Both the position numbers and the translations under genes were made by a program. Under the pieces are notes generated by a model, which was not told the origin of the DNA, searched no databases, and saw nothing but the letters and a program-made list of their open reading frames with translations. From NCBI RefSeq assembly GCF_036884255.1, contig NZ_CP145605.1:868001-932000 (forward strand): a DNA stretch of 64,000 nt, read 5' to 3'. Shown here in pieces: positions 9,601 to 17,676 of the stretch. The DNA comes from Paenibacillus tundrae. GTDB lineage: Bacteria > Bacillota > Bacilli > Paenibacillales > Paenibacillaceae. Each line of letters opens with the position of its first letter. Within the stretch, counting starts at the first letter, position 1.

Positions 9601-10627
9601 AGACATACCTGTGGCGCAAGGCGTGAATGCATATGAGGTGGGTTTGCCTGCTGTGGCACTGACAGGTGGAACAAAGGATGATAAGCTGACGCTTTCGACT
9701 GAATTAGGTGACGTTATAATATCAGGCAACATGTTGACCGGCATAGCTGAAAGTAGCAAGGAAGTGACTCTGAAAATTGCAAAAAGCGACAAGTCGAAGC
9801 TCCCGGCGGAAGTAAAGGAGGATCTCGGAGATAGGCCGTTCATACAGCTTACGCTTACGGTTGACGGTGAAGAAACCGTCTGGAATAATCCAAGTGCGCC
9901 TGTAACGATATCCTTACCTTACAAGCTGACTGCGGACGAACAGAAAAATCACGAAATGATCGTTGTATGGGACATCGACGGAAATGGTGATGTGGTTACA
10001 TTACCGAGCGGACGTTATGATCCGAAGACGGATCGGGTAACCTTCACAACAACTCATTTCAACAGTTACGCGGTAGCTTACGTATCCAAGACATTCACTG
10101 ATCTCGGAAAAACCACATGGGCAAGAAAGGCAGTCGAAGTCCTTGCTTCCAAGGAGATTCTCAAGACAGAAGGAAATGTATTCAATCCGTCAACCGATAT
10201 AACAAGAGCAGATTTCTTGTATTCTCTTGTTAGGGCACTAGGATTGACCGCAAAGGTAAATGGCAATTTCAGTGATGTACAGGAGAATGCTTACTACTAT
10301 AATGAAATTGCAATCGCCAAAGCCCTTGGTATTGTGAATGGCCTAGACAATGATAGATTTGGTGGCGATAACAAGATCTCAAGGCAGGACATGATGGTTT
10401 TGACTGAAAGAGCCTTGAAACTTGAGAAAAAGCTGAATAATCAAGGGACAGCTGCAAACCTGGAGAAATTCTCCGATCAGTCCCAAATTGCTCCCTATGC
10501 GGTGGATAGTGTAGCTACCTTGATTAATGAAGGGTTGATCGAAGGCAGCAATAACAAAGTCAATCCGCGAGGAAACACAACCAAAGCGGAAGCTGCGGTA
10601 TTCCTTTACAGGCTCTATAACAAATAA
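6620..10627 (+). CDS. SLH-anchored multidomain endo-1,4-beta-xylanase (GH10)
   Basis: A 1335-residue exported enzyme that cleaves internal beta-1,4 bonds of xylan at the cell surface. In order: signal peptide (1-33), a helical FIVAR-like segment (about 45-110), a beta-sandwich probably binding carbohydrate (about 115-320), the GH10 catalytic domain (about 327-808), a cadherin-like beta-sandwich (about 830-920), an NPS-repeat linker (about 928-950), a pre-SLH domain (about 955-1150) and three SLH repeats (from about 1156) that hold it to the wall polymer. The acid/base glutamate is E524 in WDVLNEEVHE and the nucleophile E703 in YSELDL. AGGAG precedes the ATG by 9 bases. A divergent AraC gene and cre-like sites suggest sugar-controlled expression. 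The start of the binding module is not assigned to a CBM family. Confidence 0.93.
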   Translation: MNREKCLKNVSRMLVVIMLLSVFTFAPVQADAAEDEMTVDINMTVELNDLIAQAEALKVGNQEFPLQVSQSGDGSDVNQAFPWVNVNELQDLDHALEYARDALTPTSEAIASLQEAIVNFTETIKSDGSDPYFRLDPGTGKLPVKITEPTNDWSAKNPPLDNRVPADFAGGTFTMIPYPFADSQGKADVLQINYVHDGTGNFGGMSIQSPLSPSVHVPEGATIDFDVYYPKSAQGKFMRWRLRNAGSDIDAYLRDYDYNNLNPDWTGSYNGETWLLKHHSITATTGMSSNFILELHGENGRPAETSMLLVGNIKITEPDPNGVPLPSVVNKENQSAVTPLKDIYNRDNGKFMVGTIGTGAVTGTRANHYEIFVDGNNLKADATHPRGPSWLKSVTDEALIGATTTPGIGEYSFPTNSYQAIRDSGTPGQYKSHGHVLAWYNQAPAWMRQMIPATITLGYNGTTDYYGLGNGVTTTVKVDKEMARRVQFNHTMYVMRHFLTTDTKYGSSISRGVIPFHSWDVLNEEVHESRHSETIPEDPNSWRQTLKNTNWLAAMSDDVIGGDISEHYIYLLFKYAHIAAPNTQMAEAYKANYADLPEYMKLDGNDDAGSIDAYIVNDPPKLTYNDYDISNRTKARTVYNMVRALNTAWLSDPLYDGRPLIEDVGIQGHDSIGKTLASDNQYAVALYASLIDQGLLSGIAYSELDLKMPTTTPGGGAVAPATLNVRQSDALGYQYALLYKMFDKFSPYMDHIISWGVAGSGWQGSYVLFDSQSNANAGYYGAANPDRFILGHSYLDEFYEGEYEKIQNNEIDLGDLGIYTPRDNVNVNLNLSGLTLSSGTLQPTFDAATTQYAVSLQDANNINVIATAADNRATIKVNGTVVASGTASEAISLTPGTVTNINVEVTAANGTVNTYTIKVTNGKTETPSIPSNPSNPSNPSNPSNPNTPSTPAPAPTVVQNETVTPQTTVKNGTTAVLTLDLAKAKELLAQNATIDIPVAQGVNAYEVGLPAVALTGGTKDDKLTLSTELGDVIISGNMLTGIAESSKEVTLKIAKSDKSKLPAEVKEDLGDRPFIQLTLTVDGEETVWNNPSAPVTISLPYKLTADEQKNHEMIVVWDIDGNGDVVTLPSGRYDPKTDRVTFTTTHFNSYAVAYVSKTFTDLGKTTWARKAVEVLASKEILKTEGNVFNPSTDITRADFLYSLVRALGLTAKVNGNFSDVQENAYYYNEIAIAKALGIVNGLDNDRFGGDNKISRQDMMVLTERALKLEKKLNNQGTAANLEKFSDQSQIAPYAVDSVATLINEGLIEGSNNKVNPRGNTTKAEAAVFLYRLYNK

Positions 10628-10648
10628 GAAATTCGTATTAGGATTATG

Positions 10649-10679
10649 AACCACGCTAACAATTGTTGGCGTGGTTTTT
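10649..10679 (+). terminator. Intrinsic terminator after the xylanase gene
   Basis: ACCACGC, AACAATTGTT in the apex, GCGTGGT and a TTTTT run. Confidence 0.85.
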
Positions 10680-10828
10680 GCCGTGAACGTCTGGTGACAG
10701 GCGATGTATCGTGATGTTCAATCTCAACCCCTCCTAGAAATTTGCAGGGTACATTCTGCTGTAATGATGATATTATTTGGATGATCAACTTACTTATTGC
10801 GCTCTTGTAGATTGGGGTTGAGTACATA

Positions 10829-12979
10829 ATGAGAGAGAGTCTTAGAATGGGTTCTCGTGCGATCTGGCTTTATATCGTTGCGGCCATTGTTGTGGGCTCG
10901 GTTGCAGGTTACTTCGTTCTCTCTGTGCCGGACTCTCCTAAGTTCCAAAGTGAAGCAGGTGTTCTGGATTTAACGCAGGTTCAAGTCAGTACGAATCCGC
11001 AAAAGTTAACAGGGGAGTGGGCGTTTTACTGGAAAGAGCTTTTGTCGCCTGAGGATATCCGAGTTCGTACAGAAAGGGATGGGAACCAGGATCACTGGAT
11101 CAGCATCCCGAGTTCCTGGCTAGGCTATCCTTTAGAGGGTCAGCAGCTGAGCGGTACAGGATATGCAACCTATCGCCTGGTCATCCAACTGAGCGAGCAG
11201 GATCGGAATCAGCGCCTTGCTCTGCGACTACCTTCGATTTTCCATGCCTACAAATTATGGGTGAACGGAGAACTGTTGACTGAAGTTGGTGAGGTAGGCC
11301 AGGACAAGCGTAGCATGACTCCGCATCTGGGAACGAAGCTGCTGTTTTTTCAACCTGAAAACGATACGGTAGAACTGGTTATGCAAGTGGCTAATTTCAA
11401 TCATAAGCGTGGCGGTATAACTAAGGTTATAGAATTAGGTGGCAGTAACGTATTAACGGTTAAGACAAATCTGAAAATCGCTGCAGACATGTTCATCACG
11501 GCAAGCCTGCTGGTCATTGGCATATATAATCTGCTGTTGTTCATGCTGCGACGTAAGGACAAGGCTCCGTTATATTTTGGTCTGTTCACTGTGTTGTTTG
11601 GTATTCGCTCTTTGTTAGGCGGAGAGATCATGATTACACAATGGTTTCCGCAGTTTCCTTGGGAATTGCAGTTCAAGATGGAGTATCTGATTCTTTGCGT
11701 TAGCGGTTATATCATCACCATGTATTTTGATTGTATTTTTCCGCATTATGTGTCGCGATGGTTTCGTCTGAGTACCCGAATCGTAACTGGCGCATTCTGT
11801 ATTCTTGTTGTGATAACTCCTGCACTGATATATACAAAATTATTGCTGGCGATCGGTGTAATGGTTGTTTTACATATGGTTTATCTGATGGTCGGGCTGG
11901 TTCAAGCAGCTATGCGACGTATGGAGGGAGCATTGATCTTTCTCTTGGTGTCGATGGTTACGTTGGTCACGGTTGTAAATGATTTTTTATATTACAGCGG
12001 ATGGTCGGTGATCGGAAATACAGCCCCGCTTGGCTTATTGATATTCACGTTCGCACAGATGATTTTACTCTCTTCGAGATTTACGAAGACAGCAACGAAT
12101 GAGGAGAGAATTGCACGTGAATTGCAGAATGCGAACGACAAGCTAGTTGAAATGAATATGAATTTGGAACGAACCGTGCAGGAACGCACTCAGGCTTTAT
12201 CTACAGCTCATGATGATCTGCGTACTTCGTATGACCGGTTACTTCACTCTGAGCAAGGAAGGAAGAAGCTACTCGCCTATATTACGCATGACCTGCGTAT
12301 GCCGCTGTCCAGCATGCTTGGGTACGTAGAAGCTGTGCAGGACAGAGTCAAGCCGGAGCGGAATGAACAATATCTGAAGTATATTCGGGAGAACACGATC
12401 AGGATTAACCGCATGATTGAGGAGTTATCCTTCTTATCACACTTGGAGACTGGACAAGTCTCATACCGAATGGAGCCGGTTCAGATCATTTCCTTCTTGC
12501 GTCATTTCTATGAACAGTATGAGCTGGTAGTGCGTGATGCAGGATTGGATTTTATAATAGATTTCGGAGATGTGGAAGATCAATTCCCTAACTTGCCTAT
12601 TGTCGAGATGGATGCAAAAAGAGTAGATCAGGCCTTATTTAACCTAGTGTCGAACGCCATGAAGTTCACCTCCAGAGGAGGGCAGGTGCGTATTGCCCTA
12701 GCTGTGAACGAGGTGAATCAGACTGGGCAGGCGATCATTAGCATACAGGATTCTGGAATAGGTATTCCTCCGGATCAGCTGGAGCAAATTTTCGAACGTA
12801 ACTACAGATACGATCAACCGGGGTTGGGTAAGGGCACTGAGGGTACTGGACTGGGGCTAGCCATTTGCAGAGAAATCATACTTGCACAGGGCGGAACAGT
12901 TCGAGCGGAGAGTGACGGTAAGTTGGGAGCGACATTCTATGTAACGCTTCCTTGTATTGAGAGGGAAGGAAGGGGATGA
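10829..12979 (+). CDS. 7TMR-DISM sensor histidine kinase
   Basis: A 716-residue membrane kinase. N-terminal membrane segment (about 12-32), an extracellular jelly-roll sensing domain (about 40-200, with the GEWAFYWKELL and GYATYRL segments of this class), seven membrane helices (about 220-415), a coiled coil (about 425-475), then HisKA and HATPase domains. The phospho-accepting histidine is H487 in YITHDLRMP; ATP-site boxes are NAMKFT, DSGIGI and GTGLGLA. Ribosome site is weak (GGGG before ATAATG). The regulator gene starts five bases after its stop, so the two form one operon and very likely one signalling pair. Ligands of the extracellular domain are probably carbohydrates by family, but this is not shown here. 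Confidence 0.9.
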   Translation: MRESLRMGSRAIWLYIVAAIVVGSVAGYFVLSVPDSPKFQSEAGVLDLTQVQVSTNPQKLTGEWAFYWKELLSPEDIRVRTERDGNQDHWISIPSSWLGYPLEGQQLSGTGYATYRLVIQLSEQDRNQRLALRLPSIFHAYKLWVNGELLTEVGEVGQDKRSMTPHLGTKLLFFQPENDTVELVMQVANFNHKRGGITKVIELGGSNVLTVKTNLKIAADMFITASLLVIGIYNLLLFMLRRKDKAPLYFGLFTVLFGIRSLLGGEIMITQWFPQFPWELQFKMEYLILCVSGYIITMYFDCIFPHYVSRWFRLSTRIVTGAFCILVVITPALIYTKLLLAIGVMVVLHMVYLMVGLVQAAMRRMEGALIFLLVSMVTLVTVVNDFLYYSGWSVIGNTAPLGLLIFTFAQMILLSSRFTKTATNEERIARELQNANDKLVEMNMNLERTVQERTQALSTAHDDLRTSYDRLLHSEQGRKKLLAYITHDLRMPLSSMLGYVEAVQDRVKPERNEQYLKYIRENTIRINRMIEELSFLSHLETGQVSYRMEPVQIISFLRHFYEQYELVVRDAGLDFIIDFGDVEDQFPNLPIVEMDAKRVDQALFNLVSNAMKFTSRGGQVRIALAVNEVNQTGQAIISIQDSGIGIPPDQLEQIFERNYRYDQPGLGKGTEGTGLGLAICREIILAQGGTVRAESDGKLGATFYVTLPCIEREGRG

Positions 12980-12983
12980 TAGG

Positions 12984-13676
12984 ATGGGCACTTACAAAAT
13001 AATGATCGTCGATGATGATCCCCATATATGCGAGATTGTTCAGGTATATTGCGACAGGGAGGGGTTTATCTCCACCTTCAGTCATAGCGGGACGGAAGCG
13101 ATGAAGCTGCTTACAACGTTTGAGCCGGATTTGATTGTACTGGACATATTGCTGGCTAATGAGAACGGTATTGATTGGTGCAGGAATGCGCGTAATTTTA
13201 CGAGTGCGCCGATTGTTTTCCTGAGCAGCCAGGAAGAAGACGAAGTGAAAATTAGCGCATTAACCTATGGTGGAGACGATTATGTGACCAAGCCGTTCAG
13301 TCCAGGTGTGCTCATGGCCAAGATCAAGGCGCACCTCCGTAGAGTGTCGTCAGGCAGAAGGGAGCAATTGCTAGAATTGCCCGGTCTGACCTTGGATTTC
13401 TATACACAGTCTGTCAACATAGGCGGGAAAGCGGTCTTTTTGTCCAAAAAGGAATTCAGTCTGCTATCCTACATGGCACAAAACGTGAATCGTGTCATCA
13501 GTGTGGATACATTGTTTCAAATCATCTGGGGCATGGAAAGTCTGGAGGATACGAGAACGGTCGCAGTACACATTAGTAATTTACGCAAAAAAATCGAGAA
13601 TGACCCAGCCGAGCCTGAGCGGATCATTACAGTTCGGGGGAGCGGGTATATGTTGGTTGCTAACAATGCGTCATAA
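12984..13676 (+). CDS. OmpR/PhoB family response regulator
   Basis: A receiver domain (1-115; acidic pocket VDDDP, phospho-acceptor aspartate in LIVLDILLA, lysine in VTKPFSP) is joined to a winged-helix DNA-binding domain (about 130-230, with RTVAVHISNLRKKIENDP and the closing VRGSGYML). The ATG at 12984 is preferred because AAGGAAGGGG lies eight bases upstream; the longer frame from TTG 12957 overlaps the kinase gene and has no ribosome site. The output genes of this pair are not obvious in the window. An intrinsic terminator follows. Confidence 0.92.
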   Translation: MGTYKIMIVDDDPHICEIVQVYCDREGFISTFSHSGTEAMKLLTTFEPDLIVLDILLANENGIDWCRNARNFTSAPIVFLSSQEEDEVKISALTYGGDDYVTKPFSPGVLMAKIKAHLRRVSSGRREQLLELPGLTLDFYTQSVNIGGKAVFLSKKEFSLLSYMAQNVNRVISVDTLFQIIWGMESLEDTRTVAVHISNLRKKIENDPAEPERIITVRGSGYMLVANNAS

Positions 13677-13823
13677 GCATGAGTATAATGGCAGATGGAT
13701 AAAGATAGATAACTACAGATATAGGTAGACTCATTAGAAATAGCGGCTATTTCAATTCTTCGATTCACTAAAGGCAAAGACGGCAATCTTTCTATCATGT
13801 TTAAAGAGAGAGCTGCGAGAAGA

Positions 13824-13869
13824 ACGAACTGTCCCAAAGCCACAGACATGGCTTGGACAGTTCGTTTTT
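13824..13869 (+). terminator. Intrinsic terminator after the response regulator gene
   Basis: ACGAACTGTCC and AAGCCA pair with TGGCTT and GGACAGTTCGT, followed by TTTTT; a small CA bulge interrupts the left arm. It sits about 150 bases past the stop codon; the bases between show nothing else. Confidence 0.75.
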
Positions 13870-14083
13870 GCGTTAGCAAGGCAAGGGACATAAACATAAC
13901 ATCAAATAAGAGTTGAATCTACATGAAGTAAGGCTGTGTTATAATTTAGTTGTTTTGTGCTAGTAAGATGGCTCCGTTCTAAGGTGCCAAAACGGACAAT
14001 TCACTTTAGAGTGCTTGTTACCTACTGTGGATTACTGCGTATAAGATGAAAACTTGATTTTTTATAAATGCAGGAGGTGTACC
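13870..14083 (+). promoter_or_regulatory. Upstream region of the LRR protein gene
   Basis: A perfect TATAAT lies at 13940-13945 without a well-spaced -35 box. If it is used, the transcript would have a leader of about 130 bases, containing an imperfect CCGTT / AACGG hairpin near 13975-14000. No known riboswitch pattern was recognised. Confidence 0.35.
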
Positions 14084-15949
14084 GTGGCATTTATTCAACT
14101 GAAATGTCCGAATTGCAATGGTAAGATAGAGCCTAAAGGGGAAAGGTTGTTCAAATGTCCGTTCTGTGAGACGGAACTGCTGCTCCAGGAAAATAACGTA
14201 TACCATGTAGATCAATCCGTCCACCATTATCACGGGACAGCTGTTCCAACCAGACCTGTCAGGTCAAAACCAAAACGGAACGGCTTGCTAGCGGGTTTGC
14301 TGGTTCTTGCTCTTTCCGTCTATTTTATATGGATTTTCGCCAATCAGGGAAGTGGAGGAGGGGTAAGCCAATCTCATGTTGTACGAACAGAGCCTGAAAG
14401 CGAGGTGCTGCAACTCTTCTTGAGAGACATCTTTGATAAGACGGAGACTGCGCCGTCGTCAGAGGAACTTGCTAGCATTCGTTTTTTATCCGTGGATAAA
14501 GCGGATGACCGATGGCGGTTCAGGTACAGCTTCGACGATCCCTTCACAAACGAGCAGCCAGAATGGAAAGAATATGTCGTGACAGATAAAGTGCTGAATA
14601 CCCAGCGAATGGAGCAGAAGGATTTCGAAGCGTTTTCGGGTCTGACGGGGCTGGACTTAAATGGGGAGTATGAAATAACCCAGACGAGAGACATGAGCTT
14701 CAGTCATATGAAGAATTTGAAAAGTTATTCGTCTGGCTTCAACGAATCGTTCCATGTATTCGCCTCTTATTTCGGTGACAAGAGCCGCATTCAGCAATTA
14801 ACGACTCAGATACGCAGCAATGAAGAAATGGCGCAATTGCTTGAATTTTCCAATCTACAGAATTTAAGCATTACATACGTTGATGAATCGGTTACCGATT
14901 TTCAAATACTGCAGCAGCTACCACTCCGTTCACTTGCGATTACAACTATAGACGATCTGGGCTGGTTGTCCACGCTTCCTTCTCTGGAATCATTAAGTAT
15001 CGGCACCAGTGAAGCGACTGACTTCAGCAGTCTGTATGCACTCAGCCAAATGGAAGAGTTAACGTTTGACAACGTGCGGAATTTGAGGACGCTCGATTTT
15101 GTAGCCAGCATGCCTAAGTTGCATACTCTGGATGTAAATCAGGCCAGCCTTGTTAGTCTGGAGCCATTGCGGAACAAAGCATCACTCACCAGGCTGAGGC
15201 TTGCGGATGCAGGAGCTCAGGAGACGCTGCAAGTAATCAACAGCCTGAGTTCGTTGTCTTCGCTTACGGTGTCTGGTTACTACAGCACGGCGCCAGAGCT
15301 CAATCTCCCCCGTGTAACGGAGTTGGCGCTGCCTTCCTCCTTCGTGCCGCTCCTTCATGCACCCGTGGTTAGTCACTTAACCGTTAATCTGAACAGCAAC
15401 GGGATCAGCGGTGGCGATGTGATACGGTTCCCGCAGCTAGAGGAGCTTTCATTGTTGGAGTCAGGCAGCTTTACTCAGGTGAAGGCGTTGAATTGGCTGC
15501 CGAAGCTGCGCATATTGAACGCTAGCGAGACATCCTTTTACGGGGAAACGCGGGAACTTTTTCAACTATCGAATCTTACATCACTTGAATGCTTGGAGTG
15601 TACGTTCCAGCTGGAGGGAGAAGCTCCTTATGATAACGGCGTACTGGAGCAGTTGAATTTAAATAAATCGTATTTCTCTCTCGATAACAATCATGTTGAC
15701 GATTTGGAACGGATAACGCCCTACCTGACAGGTTTAACAGAGATACGTTCCTTTACTCTACAGGACAGTTCCATCCAAACGCTTGATTTCGTAAAACGCT
15801 GGAAACAGCTGGAGATACTACACGTAGAGAATAATGCGATATCCAATCTCAACCCGCTAAGCGCGCTTACCTCTTTAAGAAAGGTCTACATCGCGGGTAA
15901 TCCAGTTCAGAACAAGACGATCTTGGGGGATAGGATTGCCGTCTATTAG
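14084..15949 (+). CDS. Zinc-ribbon, single-pass membrane, leucine-rich-repeat protein
   Basis: A 621-residue protein. The first 30 residues form a zinc ribbon (C8-x2-C11 and C25-x2-C28), then a histidine-rich stretch (VHHYHG), a basic segment and one membrane helix (about 66-88), then a large outer region with at least ten leucine-rich repeats (about 240-610; for example LQNLSITYVDESVTDFQIL). By charge rule the zinc ribbon lies in the cytoplasm and the LRR fan outside. The GTG at 14084 has an excellent AGGAGGTG, preferred to an upstream in-frame start at 14054. No partner gene is adjacent in operon; function is unknown, perhaps surface recognition. A terminator follows. Confidence 0.75.
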   Translation: MAFIQLKCPNCNGKIEPKGERLFKCPFCETELLLQENNVYHVDQSVHHYHGTAVPTRPVRSKPKRNGLLAGLLVLALSVYFIWIFANQGSGGGVSQSHVVRTEPESEVLQLFLRDIFDKTETAPSSEELASIRFLSVDKADDRWRFRYSFDDPFTNEQPEWKEYVVTDKVLNTQRMEQKDFEAFSGLTGLDLNGEYEITQTRDMSFSHMKNLKSYSSGFNESFHVFASYFGDKSRIQQLTTQIRSNEEMAQLLEFSNLQNLSITYVDESVTDFQILQQLPLRSLAITTIDDLGWLSTLPSLESLSIGTSEATDFSSLYALSQMEELTFDNVRNLRTLDFVASMPKLHTLDVNQASLVSLEPLRNKASLTRLRLADAGAQETLQVINSLSSLSSLTVSGYYSTAPELNLPRVTELALPSSFVPLLHAPVVSHLTVNLNSNGISGGDVIRFPQLEELSLLESGSFTQVKALNWLPKLRILNASETSFYGETRELFQLSNLTSLECLECTFQLEGEAPYDNGVLEQLNLNKSYFSLDNNHVDDLERITPYLTGLTEIRSFTLQDSSIQTLDFVKRWKQLEILHVENNAISNLNPLSALTSLRKVYIAGNPVQNKTILGDRIAVY

Positions 15950-16003
15950 GCTATGCTAGGCTGTGCAAGTCACTGGAAGTTTAGCTTTAACCGTTTATGT
16001 GTA

Positions 16004-16041
16004 GAAACCCGGACTGGCATGGGAGCCTGATCCGGGTTTTT
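16004..16041 (+). terminator. Intrinsic terminator after the LRR protein gene
   Basis: AAACCCGG and CTGGC pair with GCCTG and CCGGGTTT, then a T-run. A related hairpin precedes the second copy of the 85-bp repeat at 17610-17650. Confidence 0.75.
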
Positions 16042-16067
16042 GTCTGTTTGCAAGATTCTCTGTCCCA

Positions 16068-16152
16068 TCAATCTACGGCAAAATGCACAACGGCACTATA
16101 TAACATTTTGTTGAGAATTAGGTGGTACGTCACTTGATGCTGAACTTGCTTC
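16068..16152 (-). pseudogene. 3'-terminal fragment duplicate of the 17677-18018 gene
   Basis: On the minus strand these 85 bases encode KQVQHQVTYH then LILNKMLYSAVVHFAVD and a stop, nearly identical to the C-terminus of the gene at 17677-18018. The two DNA copies differ at about six of 85 positions and diverge sharply after CTTGCTTCA. No start or upstream coding part is present, so this is a leftover gene end. Together with the other copy it brackets the RhuM/Fic island. Confidence 0.75.
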
Positions 16153-16456
16153 AATACGGTAACTCCTTTTTAACACAAGGATGCACGATGTCTCTATTTT
16201 TGTGTTTTACAGTTTATGTTTAAGATTCAAGAAGCAATGGCTAAAGTTATGGATATTGGGGAGATACATGAAGATGGATCAAATTACCATTCATTATCTG
16301 TTGGAGGCATTCGTGGCTTTTATACAAGATGCTTATCTAAAATGAAGTGTCACAATGGATTGTGTGACGCGATTTATAAACTGGACTGGCAGACCCATTG
16401 GTTGAAAGCTAATAGAGTCTAAAAGGTTTAATCATGTGTATAGATGGGAGAACCTG
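16153..16456. other. Stretch between the gene-end fragment and the RhuM remnant
   Basis: Contains a weak hairpin (AACACAA near 16175, TTGTGTT near 16203, then TTTAC) and an open 68-codon frame (16216-16422) with no ribosome site and no recognised product. Base use is AT-richer than the flanking genes. Probably decayed or non-coding DNA of the same island. Confidence 0.4.
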
Positions 16457-16706
16457 ATGAAAGAAATCAAATTTTTGATGTATGATGGGGATGAGAAAGT
16501 AGAAGTTCTTGTGAAGACGAGATGATATGGGTCAATCAAAAGGTTATTATGGGAAGTGTTAGATGTGGACAGAACATCGATTTCCCGTTCATTTGAAGAG
16601 CATTTTTGATACTGGGAGCTCGATGAAAAAGTGGTATATGCAGAAATTGCACATACCACTCAACATGGTGCATTCTCCATGGCGCTATCATTCTGCATCA
16701 GCACAA
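16457..16706 (+). pseudogene. RhuM-family (virulence RhuM) gene remnant
   Basis: The ATG at 16457 follows GGGAG and begins MKEIKFLMYDGDEKVEVLVK in frame. Shifting frame near 16515 gives DEMIWVNQKVIMG; further shifts near 16557, 16591 and 16618 give VLDVDRTSISR, HLKSIFDTG and ELDEKVVYAEIAHTTQHG. Joined, these match the N-terminal pattern of RhuM proteins (VWLTQKQMAELFGVDRSV-like segment, then IFETGELDE and a HTA motif). At least four small insertions or deletions break it and the C-terminal two thirds are missing. It directly precedes the Fic gene, a neighbour it often has. The gene is dead. Confidence 0.75.
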
Positions 16707-16746
16707 GCTAACTTCAACAAATGTTTGTTTGATCGGAGGTTAAACT

Positions 16747-17364
16747 ATGGCTTTGGAAAACAAGTTAGGTATTACCGATTCTGCGGAGCTTGCTCGTGTG
16801 GAAGAAAAACTCAGTAAGAAAAAAGCGATTGAAATATTCGAGACGGGTTTGCTGGATACGTTAGAAATCGGAACATTTAAGGCATTATCCCATATTCACA
16901 TGTGTTTGTTTGAAGAAATATATGATTTTGCCGGAAAAGTGCGTGAGGTTAACATAGCCAAGGGTGGCTTTCGATTCGCACCTGTGATGTACCTTGAAGC
17001 TGCGCTTGAGAATGTCTCCAAAATGCCGCAATCCACCTTCGAGGAAATCATCGAAAAGTATGTTGAGATGAATGTGGCTCATCCTTTTCGAGAGGGAAAT
17101 GGGAGAAGTGCAAGAATATGGCTTGATTGCATGTTGAAAAAGGAAATCAGGCAAGTTATCGATTGGAGTAAGGTTGATAAAGAAGACTATCTGCTTGCGA
17201 TGGAGAGAAGTCCTATTAAAGATGTCGAGATCAAGGTTCTACTTCAAGCAGCACTTACGGATCAGATCAATGACCGTGAGATTTATATGAAAGGTATCGA
17301 TGCAAGTTACCATTACGAGGGTTATTACGTGTATAAGACAGAAGATCTCTATAACGAAAAGTAA
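16747..17364 (+). CDS. Fic-domain protein (AMP-transferase type), class III-like
   Basis: A 205-residue protein with the full Fic motif HPFREGNGRSAR at 112-123; H112 is the catalytic base. Such enzymes transfer AMP or another nucleotide part onto hydroxyl groups of target proteins and often act as toxins. Near the C-terminus S187-YHY-E191-G192 fits the (S/T)xxxE(G/N) inhibitory helix of class III Fic proteins such as the Neisseria meningitidis one, so the enzyme is probably self-inhibited and needs no separate antitoxin. It starts with ATG after CGGAGG at a good distance. The gene before it is a RhuM remnant, and both sit between copies of one gene end, suggesting an acquired segment. The target is unknown. 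Confidence 0.88.
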   Translation: MALENKLGITDSAELARVEEKLSKKKAIEIFETGLLDTLEIGTFKALSHIHMCLFEEIYDFAGKVREVNIAKGGFRFAPVMYLEAALENVSKMPQSTFEEIIEKYVEMNVAHPFREGNGRSARIWLDCMLKKEIRQVIDWSKVDKEDYLLAMERSPIKDVEIKVLLQAALTDQINDREIYMKGIDASYHYEGYYVYKTEDLYNEK

Positions 17365-17609
17365 ATGGAGCAATAGCATATCTATCAAGCATTGGGAGCT
17401 ATATCTGGTTGGAAATTATATTCTGCATGTTGCAGAAGGTACCATTCGCCAAATCTAATTGATAAAGACTATCCTGATACCGTCATAGAATTATCAACTA
17501 ACTTATCTTACGATGTATTAATTCCAACTACGATTTCTATTAGAGCAAGATCGAAAAGAAATTGCTGAACTTGAGACTAAGAGATTGAAAAAGAGTATTA
17601 TCACAATAC
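17365..17609 (+). other. Decayed coding remnant downstream of fic
   Basis: No intact gene. One frame reads LLEQDRKEIAELETKRLKKS near 17540-17600, a charged helix-like segment that looks like the end of a lost protein. Stops occur in all frames and no start with a ribosome site is present. The stretch ends in a strong hairpin. Confidence 0.35.
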
Positions 17610-17650
17610 AGCGAAAACCCGGATTGAGTAGATCAATCCGGGTTTTCGCT
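17610..17650. terminator. Strong bidirectional hairpin terminator
   Basis: A perfect 18-base stem (AGCGAAAACCCGGATTGA and its complement) with a GTAGA loop and T/A-rich arms that can act in both directions. It lies between the fic side and the convergent gene at 17677-18018, and resembles the hairpin at 16004-16041. Confidence 0.8.
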
Positions 17651-17676
17651 GTTCCCATCGACTTAGCTATGTATCA

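Noticed and set aside
16113..16130. GGTGGTAC looking like a T-box core
   Set aside because: It lies inside the duplicated gene end, the same bases are coding on the minus strand at 17677-18018, and no stem I or antiterminator structure is seen.
16216..16422. 68-codon open frame in the Fic island
   Set aside because: No ribosome site, no recognised sequence, biased composition; kept only as part of the decayed stretch.
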